DNA of 64,000 nucleotides from Alkalicoccobacillus murimartini (GCF_030813245.1 NZ_JAUSUA010000007.1:1-64000); one strand, 5' to 3'. Shown: positions 33,990 to 41,518, counted from the stretch's first letter. Numbers and translations: made by a program. The notes: a model not told the origin generated them from the sequence alone.

Positions 33990-34166
33990 TTATTCTAATT
34001 CTTGTTCATATGTAACATAACCACCTGACGAATATCCTTTAACTTCTTTCTTAGATTCTTTGAAAGTTATAAATTCCGTCATAGTTTTCACGTATTCAGT
34101 ATGAGTGATCCTACCTTCTTTAACTAATTAATATAGAGCTACCTAAAATGATTTAGTTATATTCAT
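33990..34166 (-). pseudogene. Small phage gene with two in-frame stops
   Basis: The ATG at 34166 lies after AAGGAGATGATAAGTGTG. The frame reads MNITKSF, then TAG (34143-34145), VALY, TAA (34128-34130), then LVKEGRITHTEYVKTMTEF and SSGGYVTYEQELE to TAA at 33990. All 59 codons are in one frame. Gln at both stops would give a natural reading (SFQVALYQLVKEG). No family recognised. Confidence 0.55.
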
Positions 34167-34192
34167 CACACTTATCATCTCCTTAGGAAATA

Positions 34193-34222
34193 TAAAAAGA
34201 GCCACCCTCTGGATAGCCCGTT
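34193..34222 (-). terminator. Minus-strand terminator of the gene starting at 34881
   Basis: Nine-base arms with several G-U pairs (GGGCTATCC and GGGTGGCTC on the minus strand), followed by TTTTTATATT. Confidence 0.65.
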
Positions 34223-34224
34223 CT

Positions 34225-34881
34225 CTACTTTTCATACTTACGTTTCTTCTCTATTAATTGGTAAAGTGATTTATCAATGTGAGTTATAGCAGCCCTAATA
34301 ATACTTTCTTGTCTTTCTCTAAACTCATTATCCTTTTTATCATTATAAAATCCCATTACATAAAGCCTATTATAATCTCTCATATTTTCTATTAATGATT
34401 TTGCAAACCCAGCATCTTGAATGTATCTATGTGTATCTCTGAAAGCTTCTAGTAGTTCATCTTGGTATTCAATTAGTTTGAACGCATAAGCTTGTTCTTG
34501 ATTGGTGCTAATATCCGAAGTAACTGACATTACATTTATTGCTAAGTTTTTTGCTTTCTCTAAAGCCGCATAAATATCATAATAAGAATCCATAAATCTG
34601 TTTATTTTTTCTAGTTCTCTTCTTTCTTCTTCTATCTTACGTGAATTTTTGTTTGCAACCATAACACCAATTAAGGTCACGGCCCCTCCAAGAATAGAAC
34701 CACTAAATCCAACTAATGCAATGATTAAGTTTTCGCCCCATACCCCTAAGGTTGTCATTAGAGCCCAAATTATAATAAGCAGGATCATTAAACTAAAAAA
34801 AAGCATAAATGCCATTATATAATTTTCATACTTATCAAAAATCCTAGTAAATAAACTTTCTCTATACACTATGCCGTCCAC
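34225..34881 (-). CDS. Two-helix membrane protein with cytoplasmic coiled coil
   Basis: 218 residues. Two membrane helices (about 22-43 and 51-72) are followed by a long helical region (NSRKIEEERRELEKINRF and beyond) that should lie in the cytoplasm. The start overlaps the end of the upstream gene by 13 bp, so they are coupled. No family recognised. A membrane anchor plus coiled coil occurs in some phage exclusion proteins, but I see nothing specific. Confidence 0.6.
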   Translation of the reverse strand: MDGIVYRESLFTRIFDKYENYIMAFMLFFSLMILLIIIWALMTTLGVWGENLIIALVGFSGSILGGAVTLIGVMVANKNSRKIEEERRELEKINRFMDSYYDIYAALEKAKNLAINVMSVTSDISTNQEQAYAFKLIEYQDELLEAFRDTHRYIQDAGFAKSLIENMRDYNRLYVMGFYNDKKDNEFRERQESIIRAAITHIDKSLYQLIEKKRKYEK

Positions 34882-35063
34882 CCCGGCTCATAGGTATACA
34901 CAATCGCTCCACCGTGTTTAGCTGCACCTCTAAAATTCTTGAACTCCTTAATATTAAATAGCGCAGGTTGGAACGCTAAGAAGTCCGCTTTCTCGACTCT
35001 ATATTCGCTTATATCACCGTTCTTTAACTGTTCTAATATCTCTTTTGCCATCTCTTCTGTCAT
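34869..35063 (-). CDS. Small hypothetical prophage protein (64 aa)
   Basis: A soluble 64-residue protein: helix TEEMAKEILEQLKNGD, then a basic beta-like part (FKNFRGAAKHGGAIVYTYEPGW). RBS GGAGGGG. The C-terminus resembles small phage proteins found before membrane genes, but I cannot name the family. Coupled to the next gene by overlap. Confidence 0.55.
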   Translation of the reverse strand: MTEEMAKEILEQLKNGDISEYRVEKADFLAFQPALFNIKEFKNFRGAAKHGGAIVYTYEPGWTA

Positions 35064-35097
35064 CTAATCCCCTCCACCCATATTATAGCAAAGGCAA

Positions 35098-35304
35098 TCA
35101 TATATCAGCGATCCCTAACATGAACATTTGATACATCACAAATAAAATTGTTAGGCATGCAACTGGCTGAACAATCCAAATTGGCATACGCAACCATTTT
35201 AATATTAGTCCTACAACAATTCCTGCAATTAATGAGCCAAAGAATAATATCCCTAACCTAATTGCCATCTCTGTAAAGATGCTATTATCTACGTCTCCAA
35301 ACAT
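35098..35304 (-). CDS. Small two-helix membrane protein
   Basis: 68 residues, two membrane helices (GILFFGSLIAGIVVGLIL and IVQPVACLTILFVMYQMF). RBS GAGGTGAG. It overlaps the end of the gene at 35289. No family recognised. Confidence 0.5.
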   Translation of the reverse strand: MFGDVDNSIFTEMAIRLGILFFGSLIAGIVVGLILKWLRMPIWIVQPVACLTILFVMYQMFMLGIADI

Positions 35305-35543
35305 TTTCTCACCTCACCTACCGTATCGGATGTGGAAGTGAGTTGTTTAACACGCATAAAGAGGACTGCCATGTAGGTAGCCCTCTTTTTATGTATTACT
35401 TGGTGTATCATAACATGATAATCGTTACCATATTGACCTTTTAGATCTTTTCCAGTGCTAGTTACGATCTGTGCTAATTTAGACGGCACATCGGTATATT
35501 CTTTTATACTAAAGTTTTGATATATCTGACCTTTTTGCATCAT
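35289..35543 (-). CDS. Small hypothetical protein, probably extended past its natural end
   Basis: From ATG 35543 (after AGGGGG) the frame gives 84 residues: IYQNFSIKEYTDVPSKLAQI, then YGNDYHVMIHQVIHKK. The part after HKK runs through a hairpin of terminator type (about 35357-35394), whose arms are AAAGAGG and CCTCTTT with mismatches inside. The natural stop may have been at the hairpin and lost by mutation. No family recognised. Confidence 0.4.
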   Translation of the reverse strand: MMQKGQIYQNFSIKEYTDVPSKLAQIVTSTGKDLKGQYGNDYHVMIHQVIHKKRATYMAVLFMRVKQLTSTSDTVGEVRKCLET

Positions 35544-35588
35544 CACACCCCCTGCCACCTTATTCGACAGCAAGGGTCATTTTACTTC

Positions 35589-36230
35589 TCATTTCAATTC
35601 TATCCGATAATAAGCAGCATCCGCTTCTCTAGAAGTAATTTCAAAATTTTCAGCAGCCATATTAGCAATTAAAGAATCGTGGTATGAAGCGTTATAAGTA
35701 GCGCCATAATCTGTAAGCATATTGAATTGGTGTTTCATGTATCGATGAATAGATTCATCACTTGTGTTTAGTGAAGGGGTGGCAATGTTTTTCAATACCT
35801 CTGACTCAAGTACTTTTTCCTGATCATTTATTGTTAAATAAGACCCGGAGTAATATGAGTGAAACTTATAGGAATTCTTATAATCGTAAAATGTTAGGTT
35901 TTTTATATAACAAGATGCATCACCACACCTAAGATAACTATTCATTTTTTCTGTTGCACTTTGAAGCAGAATATATTTATCAATGTTATTTAAATCCTTA
36001 AATTCTGTTAACATTACCTCCAAAGTTATATCGTAACGTCTTCCTCCAGATAATTTATCAAGTAATTTAATATTGTAATCGACTTCTTGGTAATATTCTT
36101 CTAAACCAGACCCTTCAATGGAATTAACTAATGATTCATTAACTTCTTCAGCACTCGGTGCACCACTAAAAATAATAATAATAAAAATAAATATAAGTCC
36201 AAATAATATAGACACGTTCTTCCAATTCAA
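35589..36230 (-). CDS. Membrane-anchored extracytoplasmic hypothetical protein
   Basis: 213 residues. An N-terminal membrane helix (SILFGLIFIFIIIIFSG) acts as uncleaved anchor or signal. The remainder is polar with two Cys close together (LRCGDASC), which could form a disulfide outside the cell. The TTG at 36230 has GAGGTG 6 bases upstream. No family recognised. Base use is AT-rich like the other prophage accessory genes. Confidence 0.55.
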   Translation of the reverse strand: MNWKNVSILFGLIFIFIIIIFSGAPSAEEVNESLVNSIEGSGLEEYYQEVDYNIKLLDKLSGGRRYDITLEVMLTEFKDLNNIDKYILLQSATEKMNSYLRCGDASCYIKNLTFYDYKNSYKFHSYYSGSYLTINDQEKVLESEVLKNIATPSLNTSDESIHRYMKHQFNMLTDYGATYNASYHDSLIANMAAENFEITSREADAAYYRIELK

Positions 36231-36403
36231 TTAATACACCTCATAATATAAAATTCGATCTAGTTAATTATACCATTTATTTAGTGCTTTTTTCTCAAAC
36301 AGATTTTATTTATTATTCCACTCAAAACCACACACCAACGATGCCTTAACTGGCTAGTGTCCTATGTAATATAGGTATGTTATTGGTGTGCAGTTTGGAG
36401 GGA

Positions 36404-36438
36404 ATAAAAAAAGTCGCCTTAATAGACGACAAATTTTT
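36404..36438 (-). terminator. Minus-strand terminator of the second DUF2513 gene
   Basis: GTCGTC/GGCGAC arms on the minus strand with a 5-base loop and a seven-T tract. The rest of 36231-36403 is non-coding and AT-rich, with no gene that I can see. Confidence 0.65.
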
Positions 36439-36810
36439 TTATTGAGTTGTTGTCCCGAAGACTTGTTGCTCTAGAAATTTCATTCCTAAAGCTTTGACCA
36501 TTTGTATTGGCATTGATCCGCCTTCTTCTTTTACTTTTTTCTTTACCTTTGTCCAGACAGTATCATTTTTGATGGCGTCTAGAAACTCATGATCACTCCA
36601 CGTTAATGAAGTTGCAGCCACAGCTAAGTTCATTTTTGTCGATTGATTCATTCCACTAATCAAGCCTGCCTCAATTAATAGTTTCATATGATACATAACT
36701 TGATCCCTCGAGTAATTCTCGAACTTAGGTACTACAAAGGTTCCTCTAGCGTCGCCTTTTTCTTCAACTTCTAAACATATAAGTCTTACTAATTCCATGT
36801 CTCTTTCTAT
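36439..36810 (-). CDS. Second DUF2513 family protein, possible ATA start
   Basis: The family's usual start is M-K/R-R-D-M-x-L-I/V-R. Here the frame reads ERDMELVRLICLEVEE, and the codon where Met belongs (36808-36810) is ATA, exactly 8 bases after AAAGGTGG. GTG 36822 is too close to that site and ATG 36798 too far. So either ATA is used or an ATG was lost by G-to-A change. From there 123 residues follow, with the conserved middle TSLTWSDHEFLDAIKNDTVW and end SMPIQMVKALGMKFLEQ. Confidence 0.65.
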   Translation of the reverse strand: MERDMELVRLICLEVEEKGDARGTFVVPKFENYSRDQVMYHMKLLIEAGLISGMNQSTKMNLAVAATSLTWSDHEFLDAIKNDTVWTKVKKKVKEEGGSMPIQMVKALGMKFLEQQVFGTTTQ

Positions 36811-36871
36811 ATAAAGCACCACCTTTATTTTATGAATAATCTTTAATAGCTTTCAGAGATATTTCAAACCA

Positions 36872-37237
36872 TTAAACATGTTCTTCAATAGAAAGATCTT
36901 TCCATTGATTTCTAAGTTCTAATGTTTTGATAGCTTCTTTTGTCCAGTTAATTTCTATTTTCGCTTCATCAATTTCTTTTCTTCTTAAAACTAAAGCTTC
37001 GTTATATCTTCTTTCTGCCGGGTCAACTATTTGATCTTTGATTTTATTGTATGAAAAAATAGCTGCTCTATTAGCCTTTAATAAATATTGGGCCGCATCC
37101 AATTCAGCTTTTAACTTACTTAAGTCGCCCTGTTGACTTAAAACCTTTAACGCCTTATCCTGTCTTTCTTTTAATTCTTCAATTAATGCTTTGTGAGCTT
37201 TCTCAATTTGTTTAGAGGATACATTCACTTTAATCAC
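36872..37237 (-). CDS. Coiled-coil hypothetical prophage protein
   Basis: 121 residues, almost entirely helical with charged heptads (KAHKALIEELKERQDKALK, SKLKAELDAAQYLLKANRA, RRKEIDEAKIEINWTKEAI). The GTG at 37237 follows GGGAGGTG by 5 bases. No family recognised. Confidence 0.6.
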   Translation of the reverse strand: MIKVNVSSKQIEKAHKALIEELKERQDKALKVLSQQGDLSKLKAELDAAQYLLKANRAAIFSYNKIKDQIVDPAERRYNEALVLRRKEIDEAKIEINWTKEAIKTLELRNQWKDLSIEEHV

Positions 37238-37312
37238 CTAATCACCTCCCTCAACAAACAATATTCGCCAAGGAGTTACAAAGTCCTGCATTTTAGAAAT
37301 GGTTGTAAATCA

Positions 37313-37510
37313 TCAATATTCATTTTCTATAACTATAGCCGCAATCTCACTTGTTAAGATGTAAATCCGATCTTCATTTAATGAAATTGAATCTGCGCCT
37401 TTGCTTAGAGAAGCTTTGATCCAGCTAGAAGAAACAAGAATGCTTTTAGGATCAGAGGTATAACTAATTTCTTTACCGCTCTTCAAAGTTATAATTAAAC
37501 TACTTTTCAT
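37313..37510 (-). CDS. Small beta-rich hypothetical protein
   Basis: 65 residues with alternating hydrophobic strands (SSLIITLKSGKEISY, IYILTSEIAAIVIEN). RBS GGGAGGCG. It resembles small Sm-like or SH3-like phage proteins in pattern only; no family assigned. Confidence 0.55.
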   Translation of the reverse strand: MKSSLIITLKSGKEISYTSDPKSILVSSSWIKASLSKGADSISLNEDRIYILTSEIAAIVIENEY

Positions 37511-37601
37511 TTAATCGCCTCCCTAGCAAACATAATTCGCTAAGAGTCCTTAAAATCCTTTTACTTCCACTAAAAAAGAACCACTCAAATGAGCAGCCCT
37601 T

Positions 37602-37739
37602 TTATCTAAACAATTTATTAATGCTTCTATTCACCGGACGTCTTATGGCCCGCCTTGCAATTCTCTGTGGGTATTTACCGTTCCCTATAGCTTTAGCATC
37701 TCCAAACGCTCTCAAGATCGCGAACAATGCTCTCAACAT
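37602..37739 (-). CDS. Very small basic protein (45 aa)
   Basis: ATG 37739 lies 8-9 bases after AAAGGAG. The product is strongly basic: LRALFAILRAFGDAKAIG, then KYPQRIARRAIRRPVNR. Such short Arg-rich proteins are seen at the right end of Bacillus prophages. A terminator-like hairpin with U-tract follows (about 37570-37600). Confidence 0.6.
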   Translation of the reverse strand: MLRALFAILRAFGDAKAIGNGKYPQRIARRAIRRPVNRSINKLFR

Positions 37740-37950
37740 GATCACCAACTCCTTTGGTATCTTATACCTAAATTATACCACAAAAAGAAAGTAATTGGTA
37801 GGTGTTTCCTGCCTGTTGATTCATTTTCCATAATACAATAATATCACCTAAAAACAGCACTAAATCAAAAACTCTTAAAATCTTTATAAAATCATTTTTT
37901 ATTTATTCTCAAACATCCTGTGACCTCCTACCTTTGCTTTTTCGACAGTA

Positions 37951-37965
37951 TTGTATATAATACAA
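37951..37965. promoter_or_regulatory. Palindrome over the integrase -10 region
   Basis: TTGTATATAATACAA: perfect 6-base arms around ATA. It contains the -10 TATAAT of a plus-strand promoter for the integrase, so binding by a phage repressor would silence it. The rest of 37740-37950 is AT-rich with no gene that I can see; the usual CI/Cro repressor genes are missing from this end. Confidence 0.5.
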
Positions 37966-37989
37966 GCACATTATGTAATAAGGAGGGAT

Positions 37990-39123
37990 ATGGAATTGAC
38001 CGCTTTTAAAGATGATAGTCTCAAAAAAAATAAGTGGTATTTTACAGTCGAAATTAAAGAAAACGGTAAAAGAAAGAGGATTAAACGAAGAGGATTTAGA
38101 ACGGAGAAAATAGCTAAAGACGCTGAAAGAAAGCTGCTTAACGATCTGGACAAAGGTCTAAATATATATGAATCAACAACAATTTATAATGATTATATGA
38201 ACGATTGGTTAAAAGATAAAAAGAATAAAGTGAAGCAAGGTACATATGAGAATTATGACTCTTTAATTAGAAATCACATCCTTCCATCTCTTGGAGAATT
38301 ACCATTAATTAAAATTACACCAAGACATATTCAAAATTTGTATAATCACCTCAAGGACTCAAACAGTTTAAGCGGGGAGAACATTCAAAAGGTCCATACG
38401 ATCATTAAGGGATCACTTCAAAAAGCTGTAGATTGGGATATGTTAATTAAGAATCCTGCATCTGTTGTAGAGAGACCCACAGCAGTAGTTGAAGAGATGA
38501 AATACTGGACTCACAAAGAATCAGTTACATTTTTAAATGCATCAAAAAACAGTAGATATTATTATATCTTTCTGCTTGGCATAACTACTGGCATGAGACA
38601 AGGTGAGATATTGGGCCTTCATTGGAATGATGTAAACTTTGAAGAAAAATCAATTTCAATTCGAGGAACATTAGATCATCAGGGCAAGAAATTCCAACCC
38701 TCTACAAAGACTAAATCAGGTATGCGAACTGTCGGGATAGATAGCCACACAGCCAATGAATTACAGAAACTAAAACAACGAACATTAAATGAAAAGATGA
38801 AGAATAGGGATATATATGAAGATAATGATTTGGTGTTTGCGACTGAATTGGGAAATTTCGTGAATCCAAGAAATATGTTGAGGGCTTTTTATAATTTAAT
38901 TACTGTAGCAGAAGTACCCAAAATAAGGTTTCATGATCTAAGACATACGCATGTTGTGTTTCTTTTAGAAATGAGAGAGAACAGCAAGAGGATTGCTGAA
39001 CGTTTAGGCTGGTCCAGTGTAAAGATGCTAGACAGATACAGTCATGTATCACCACATATGCAGAAGGATACTGCCGATGCTTTCGGGGATAAGTTCTTTT
39101 CGGCACCAAATGGCACCGAATGA
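37990..39123 (+). CDS. int: Prophage tyrosine-type integrase
   Basis: A 377-residue site-specific recombinase. The N-terminus has an AP2-like arm-binding domain (WYFTVEIKENGKRKRIKRRG), then a SAM-like core-binding domain (about 60-150, YMNDWLKDKKNKVKQGTYE). The catalytic domain has all residues: Arg in TGMRQGEILGL, HDLRHTH, the later ERLGW and Tyr in MLDRYSHV. The ATG at 37990 follows AAGGAGGG closely; a TTG two codons later is a possible alternative. It is the only clear gene on the plus strand at this end and points to the tRNA-Val gene. Confidence 0.92.
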   Translation: MELTAFKDDSLKKNKWYFTVEIKENGKRKRIKRRGFRTEKIAKDAERKLLNDLDKGLNIYESTTIYNDYMNDWLKDKKNKVKQGTYENYDSLIRNHILPSLGELPLIKITPRHIQNLYNHLKDSNSLSGENIQKVHTIIKGSLQKAVDWDMLIKNPASVVERPTAVVEEMKYWTHKESVTFLNASKNSRYYYIFLLGITTGMRQGEILGLHWNDVNFEEKSISIRGTLDHQGKKFQPSTKTKSGMRTVGIDSHTANELQKLKQRTLNEKMKNRDIYEDNDLVFATELGNFVNPRNMLRAFYNLITVAEVPKIRFHDLRHTHVVFLLEMRENSKRIAERLGWSSVKMLDRYSHVSPHMQKDTADAFGDKFFSAPNGTE

Positions 39124-39157
39124 CTTTTACACACTAAAGGGCACCGAAATGGCACCA
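39103..39157. repeat. GGCACC repeat pairs at the integrase 3' end
   Basis: GGCACCAAATGGCACCGAA (39103-39121) and GGCACCGAAATGGCACC (39141-39157) are near-identical, each holding two GGCACC copies 9-11 bp apart. The first overlaps the last codons of the integrase. They are candidates for integrase arm sites or for the attachment region. Confidence 0.55.
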
Positions 39158-39198
39158 ATTTTAATATATACCTTCATTTCGGTTTGAAGGCAAAAAGA

Positions 39199-39222
39199 AA
39201 AACCCTTATGTATCAAGGGTTT
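39199..39222 (-). terminator. Terminator of tRNA-Val
   Basis: AAACCCTT (39200-39207) pairs with AAGGGTTT (39215-39222); on the minus strand a U-rich tract follows (TTCTTTTT). Confidence 0.75.
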
Positions 39223-39228
39223 AGGGTA

Positions 39229-39301
39229 TGACCCGTATTGGGCTCGAACCAATGACCTCCACCCTGTCAAGGTAGCGCTCTCCCAGCTGAGCTAACGGAT
39301 C
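39229..39301 (-). tRNA. tRNA-Val (anticodon GAC)
   Basis: The 73-base cloverleaf is complete: acceptor GATCCGT with ACGGGTC (one G-U), D-arm GCTC/GAGC, anticodon stem CTACC/GGTGG around TTGACAG (anticodon GAC), variable AGGTC, T-arm ATTGG/CCAAT around TTCGAGC, discriminator A. CCA is not encoded. The 3' end faces the integrase, but a terminator lies between. Confidence 0.95.
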
Positions 39302-39392
39302 CTAATTATGTATAGGTTGAAGACATCTATTAATGTACCTTTTTTATGAGAGAAAGTCAACAAAAATAGAGACTACAAACATTTGGATCATC

Positions 39393-39433
39393 TGAATCTT
39401 TAGTCTTGCTATCATTAACAGTCTAAAGATTCA
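39393..39433. repeat. Inverted repeat in the gap after tRNA-Val
   Basis: Perfect 11-base arms, TGAATCTTTAG (39393-39403) and CTAAAGATTCA (39423-39433), around a 19-base loop with no U-tract. The rest of 39302-39529 shows no gene. Possible small RNA or operator; unassigned. Confidence 0.45.
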
Positions 39434-39529
39434 TTGTTATTCAAGAGCTATCCAGGGTAGTGCGTTGTGTGAGACAATAGAAATAAGACTTACTAAAAGT
39501 CTAATTAAATGTAGTGAGTAGGCGATTCA

Positions 39530-39718
39530 ATGTACCAGATCACTCGAACGGTCAATGGGAAAATAGAAGCGCTGAACGATTCAAACAGTCCTAATATAAA
39601 GCAATTTTTAACGTTGATGGATGCCGAATTAATGGCGAGCAAGTTAAACAAAAATACGTTACCTGATCATTTATGGTCTGTTCAGCCCTTAAATGATGAA
39701 GAGCAAACAACCAGTTAG
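39530..39718 (+). CDS. Small hypothetical protein (62 aa)
   Basis: A soluble 62-residue protein with an N-terminal hairpin (YQITRTVNGKIEAL) and a helix (FLTLMDAELMASKLN). A modest ribosome-binding site (TAGGCG) precedes the ATG. The stop codon lies inside the stem of a strong terminator, which supports it being a real transcript. The pattern is like short Bacillus proteins of unknown role. Confidence 0.55.
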   Translation: MYQITRTVNGKIEALNDSNSPNIKQFLTLMDAELMASKLNKNTLPDHLWSVQPLNDEEQTTS

Positions 39719-39742
39719 TGCCTCTAACTGGTTGTTTTTTTA
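39705..39742 (+). terminator. Terminator after the 62-aa gene
   Basis: A 14-bp stem (39705-39718 with 39724-39737), 5-base loop TGCCT, followed by more T. Confidence 0.9.
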
Positions 39743-40042
39743 GTCTTCTTGAGATTTTGTTGGATTGTAGTTTCTTGAATGTTTCATTTCATTTCGTAAT
39801 GACGTATCGTGCATCATTCTCAAAACGGGTCTACTCGCCAATAGAAGGCTACCACATAAATAAAGAGTGTTTCCGTACGTTTCCAGTTGTGATGAGAAAT
39901 TCAAGCAACTTCCTACAACAAAAAAGAAACCAATTAATAAATCATTTACCGTTGTAATCAAACGGTATCTTTTACGAAAGAAAAATCTAAAGATACCTGC
40001 TTGCAAGTCTATGTACTCTTGTTCTTCTTTTTTTGAAATCAT
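39740..40042 (-). CDS. YrhK-like membrane protein
   Basis: 100 residues matching the YrhK domain: EYIDLQAGIFRFFFRKRY, then two membrane helices (VNDLLIGFFFVVGSCLNF and YGNTLYLCGSLLLASRPV) and RMMHD. B. subtilis has a relative, yrhK, of unknown function. RBS AAAGGGGAGAG. It is separated from the subtilisin gene upstream by a strong terminator, so it is its own unit. Confidence 0.8.
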   Translation of the reverse strand: MISKKEEQEYIDLQAGIFRFFFRKRYRLITTVNDLLIGFFFVVGSCLNFSSQLETYGNTLYLCGSLLLASRPVLRMMHDTSLRNEMKHSRNYNPTKSQED

Positions 40043-40108
40043 GTTCTCTCCCCTTTTTCATTTATTTAGTTTCCCTTTGTTTAGCTCTTTAAACTCTAAA
40101 TTTCAAAG

Positions 40109-40146
40109 AAAAAAGCACAAGCCGCAAACGGCTTGTGCTTTTTTAT
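40109..40146 (-). terminator. Terminator after the subtilisin gene
   Basis: A perfect 16-bp stem (40109-40124 with 40129-40144), loop CAAA. A-run on one side and T-run on the other make it work in both directions. Confidence 0.93.
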
Positions 40147-40149
40147 GAT

Positions 40150-41295
40150 TTATCGAGTTGCGGCGTTAGCGTTCACTAGCCCACTACCGTAAAGATTTGA
40201 GTTTCCTAGATTAGTAGATGTATTTTTCAGGTGATTTCGGATTTGTGTATGATTCCACGATGGATATCTTTGTTTCACAAGAGCTGCAGCTCCGGCTACG
40301 TGAGGAGTCGCCATAGAGGTTCCATTCAAGCTAACATAACGATTACCAGGATATGTGCTTTGCACGCCTACACCTGGTGCCACAATATCAATGCCTGCTC
40401 CATATTGTGAAAAGTTCGCACGGTTATTATTTTGGTCTGTCGCCCCTACAGCCATAGCATTTGCATAACGTGCCGGGTATCCAACAGAGCCTGACCCATT
40501 ATTTCCTGTAGCAGCAATAACAAGTACTCCACGACTTGTTGCATAATTAACTGCTTGTTCAAGAGTTAAACTTGGAGCGTCACTACCTAAGCTGAGATTT
40601 GCCACGTGCATATTATTTGCACCTGCCCACTCAAGTCCTTGAGCGATACTACTGATACTTCCTCGTCCGTTTGCTCCAAGTACCTTTACTCCATAAATTT
40701 GCGCGTTCGGTGCAACACCAACAACTCCAATAGAGTTATTCAGAGCCGCTATTGTACCAGCCACATGAGTTCCGTGACCATTTCCATCAGCAATCGTTGG
40801 CTCACCAGGAACAAAACTTCTTCCTCCAGCAATATTCAAGTCACTATGTGCTGAAATACCCGTATCTAACACAGCTACTCTTACTCCAGAGCCTGTCCAT
40901 CCACGGCTATTTGCTGTTGGAGCTTGTACTCTATTAATTCCCCAAGGCACCGACTGCTGAATCGATACTTCAAAATCCTCTTCAATGTATGAAATGCCCT
41001 CTGCTTCGTTTAGCGCATCAACATCCTCTGGATCTAGTTCAACTGATAATACGGGTATATAATCATAATCGTGAATAATATCTACATCAATGGATTCTTC
41101 ATTCGACTGGTCTTCTTCAACAGAAAAAATACCAACTTGCTCTACTTCTTCGGTAAATGCTTCAAGTTCCGCTTCTTCCTCAAAGCCAATCAAGTACTTC
41201 ACTTTTTCTTCTGCTGCCGATACAGAGTCAGCTACAGTAACCATGGCAGTTACACAAACAAGTCCTACAAATAGTTTTCCGATTCTTCTTTTCAT
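40150..41295 (-). CDS. aprE: Extracellular high-alkaline subtilisin (S8 serine protease)
   Basis: A 381-residue preproprotein. Residues 1-27 are a signal peptide (ending SVSA before AEEK). Residues about 28-112 are the I9 propeptide that folds and inhibits the enzyme. Mature protein starts near Gln113 (QSVPWGINRVQAP) and is 269 residues, as in Savinase-type enzymes. The catalytic residues are Asp144 (VLDTGIS), His174 (GHGTHVAGT) and Ser327 (NGTSMATPHVAG), with the oxyanion Asn in TGNNGSGS. The protein is secreted and degrades external protein; the family has high pH optima. RBS GAGGAGG. An inverted repeat at 41355 lies upstream. Confidence 0.97.
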   Translation of the reverse strand: MKRRIGKLFVGLVCVTAMVTVADSVSAAEEKVKYLIGFEEEAELEAFTEEVEQVGIFSVEEDQSNEESIDVDIIHDYDYIPVLSVELDPEDVDALNEAEGISYIEEDFEVSIQQSVPWGINRVQAPTANSRGWTGSGVRVAVLDTGISAHSDLNIAGGRSFVPGEPTIADGNGHGTHVAGTIAALNNSIGVVGVAPNAQIYGVKVLGANGRGSISSIAQGLEWAGANNMHVANLSLGSDAPSLTLEQAVNYATSRGVLVIAATGNNGSGSVGYPARYANAMAVGATDQNNNRANFSQYGAGIDIVAPGVGVQSTYPGNRYVSLNGTSMATPHVAGAAALVKQRYPSWNHTQIRNHLKNTSTNLGNSNLYGSGLVNANAATR

Positions 41296-41354
41296 TCGGT
41301 CGCCTCCTCAAGTTTTGACCAGTCTTAACTGGATAATGTAAGAGTAGCACGATT

Positions 41355-41379
41355 TATTTCCCTTGATTATTGGGAAATA
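41355..41379. promoter_or_regulatory. Inverted repeat upstream of the subtilisin gene
   Basis: TATTTCCC (41355-41362) and GGGAAATA (41372-41379) are perfect 8-base arms separated by 9 bases, about 60 bp before the start codon. It lies in the expected promoter region and may be a repressor site; it has no U-tract. Confidence 0.5.
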
Positions 41380-41477
41380 GACAACTTATTCAGTTTTTTT
41401 TGATATTTCTACATTGAATAACTGTATATAGATATCCTATCTAAAGACTTGATTGGCATCCTCCTACTTTTCAAACA

Positions 41478-41508
41478 AAAAAAGAACCCCGCTCCGAGAG
41501 CAGGGTTC
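41478..41508 (-). terminator. Terminator of the LCP gene
   Basis: Eleven-base arms (41484-41494 and 41498-41508). The single C/A mismatch on the plus strand becomes a G-U pair in the minus-strand RNA. A seven-T tract follows. Confidence 0.9.
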
Positions 41509-41518
41509 CCCTTTACGA

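Noticed and set aside
25806-34166. Alternative genetic code in the prophage (TAA/TAG read as Gln)
   Set aside because: Many genes in the same island end at TAA or TAG with a terminator right behind, frameshifts are also present, and the host reads these as stops. Decay explains the data better, so this is kept only as a testable alternative.
39229-39301. tRNA-Val as the phage attachment site
   Set aside because: The tRNA faces the integrase and is a natural candidate, but it has its own terminator before the integrase, and I found no second copy of its 3' end near 23.6-24.7 kb.
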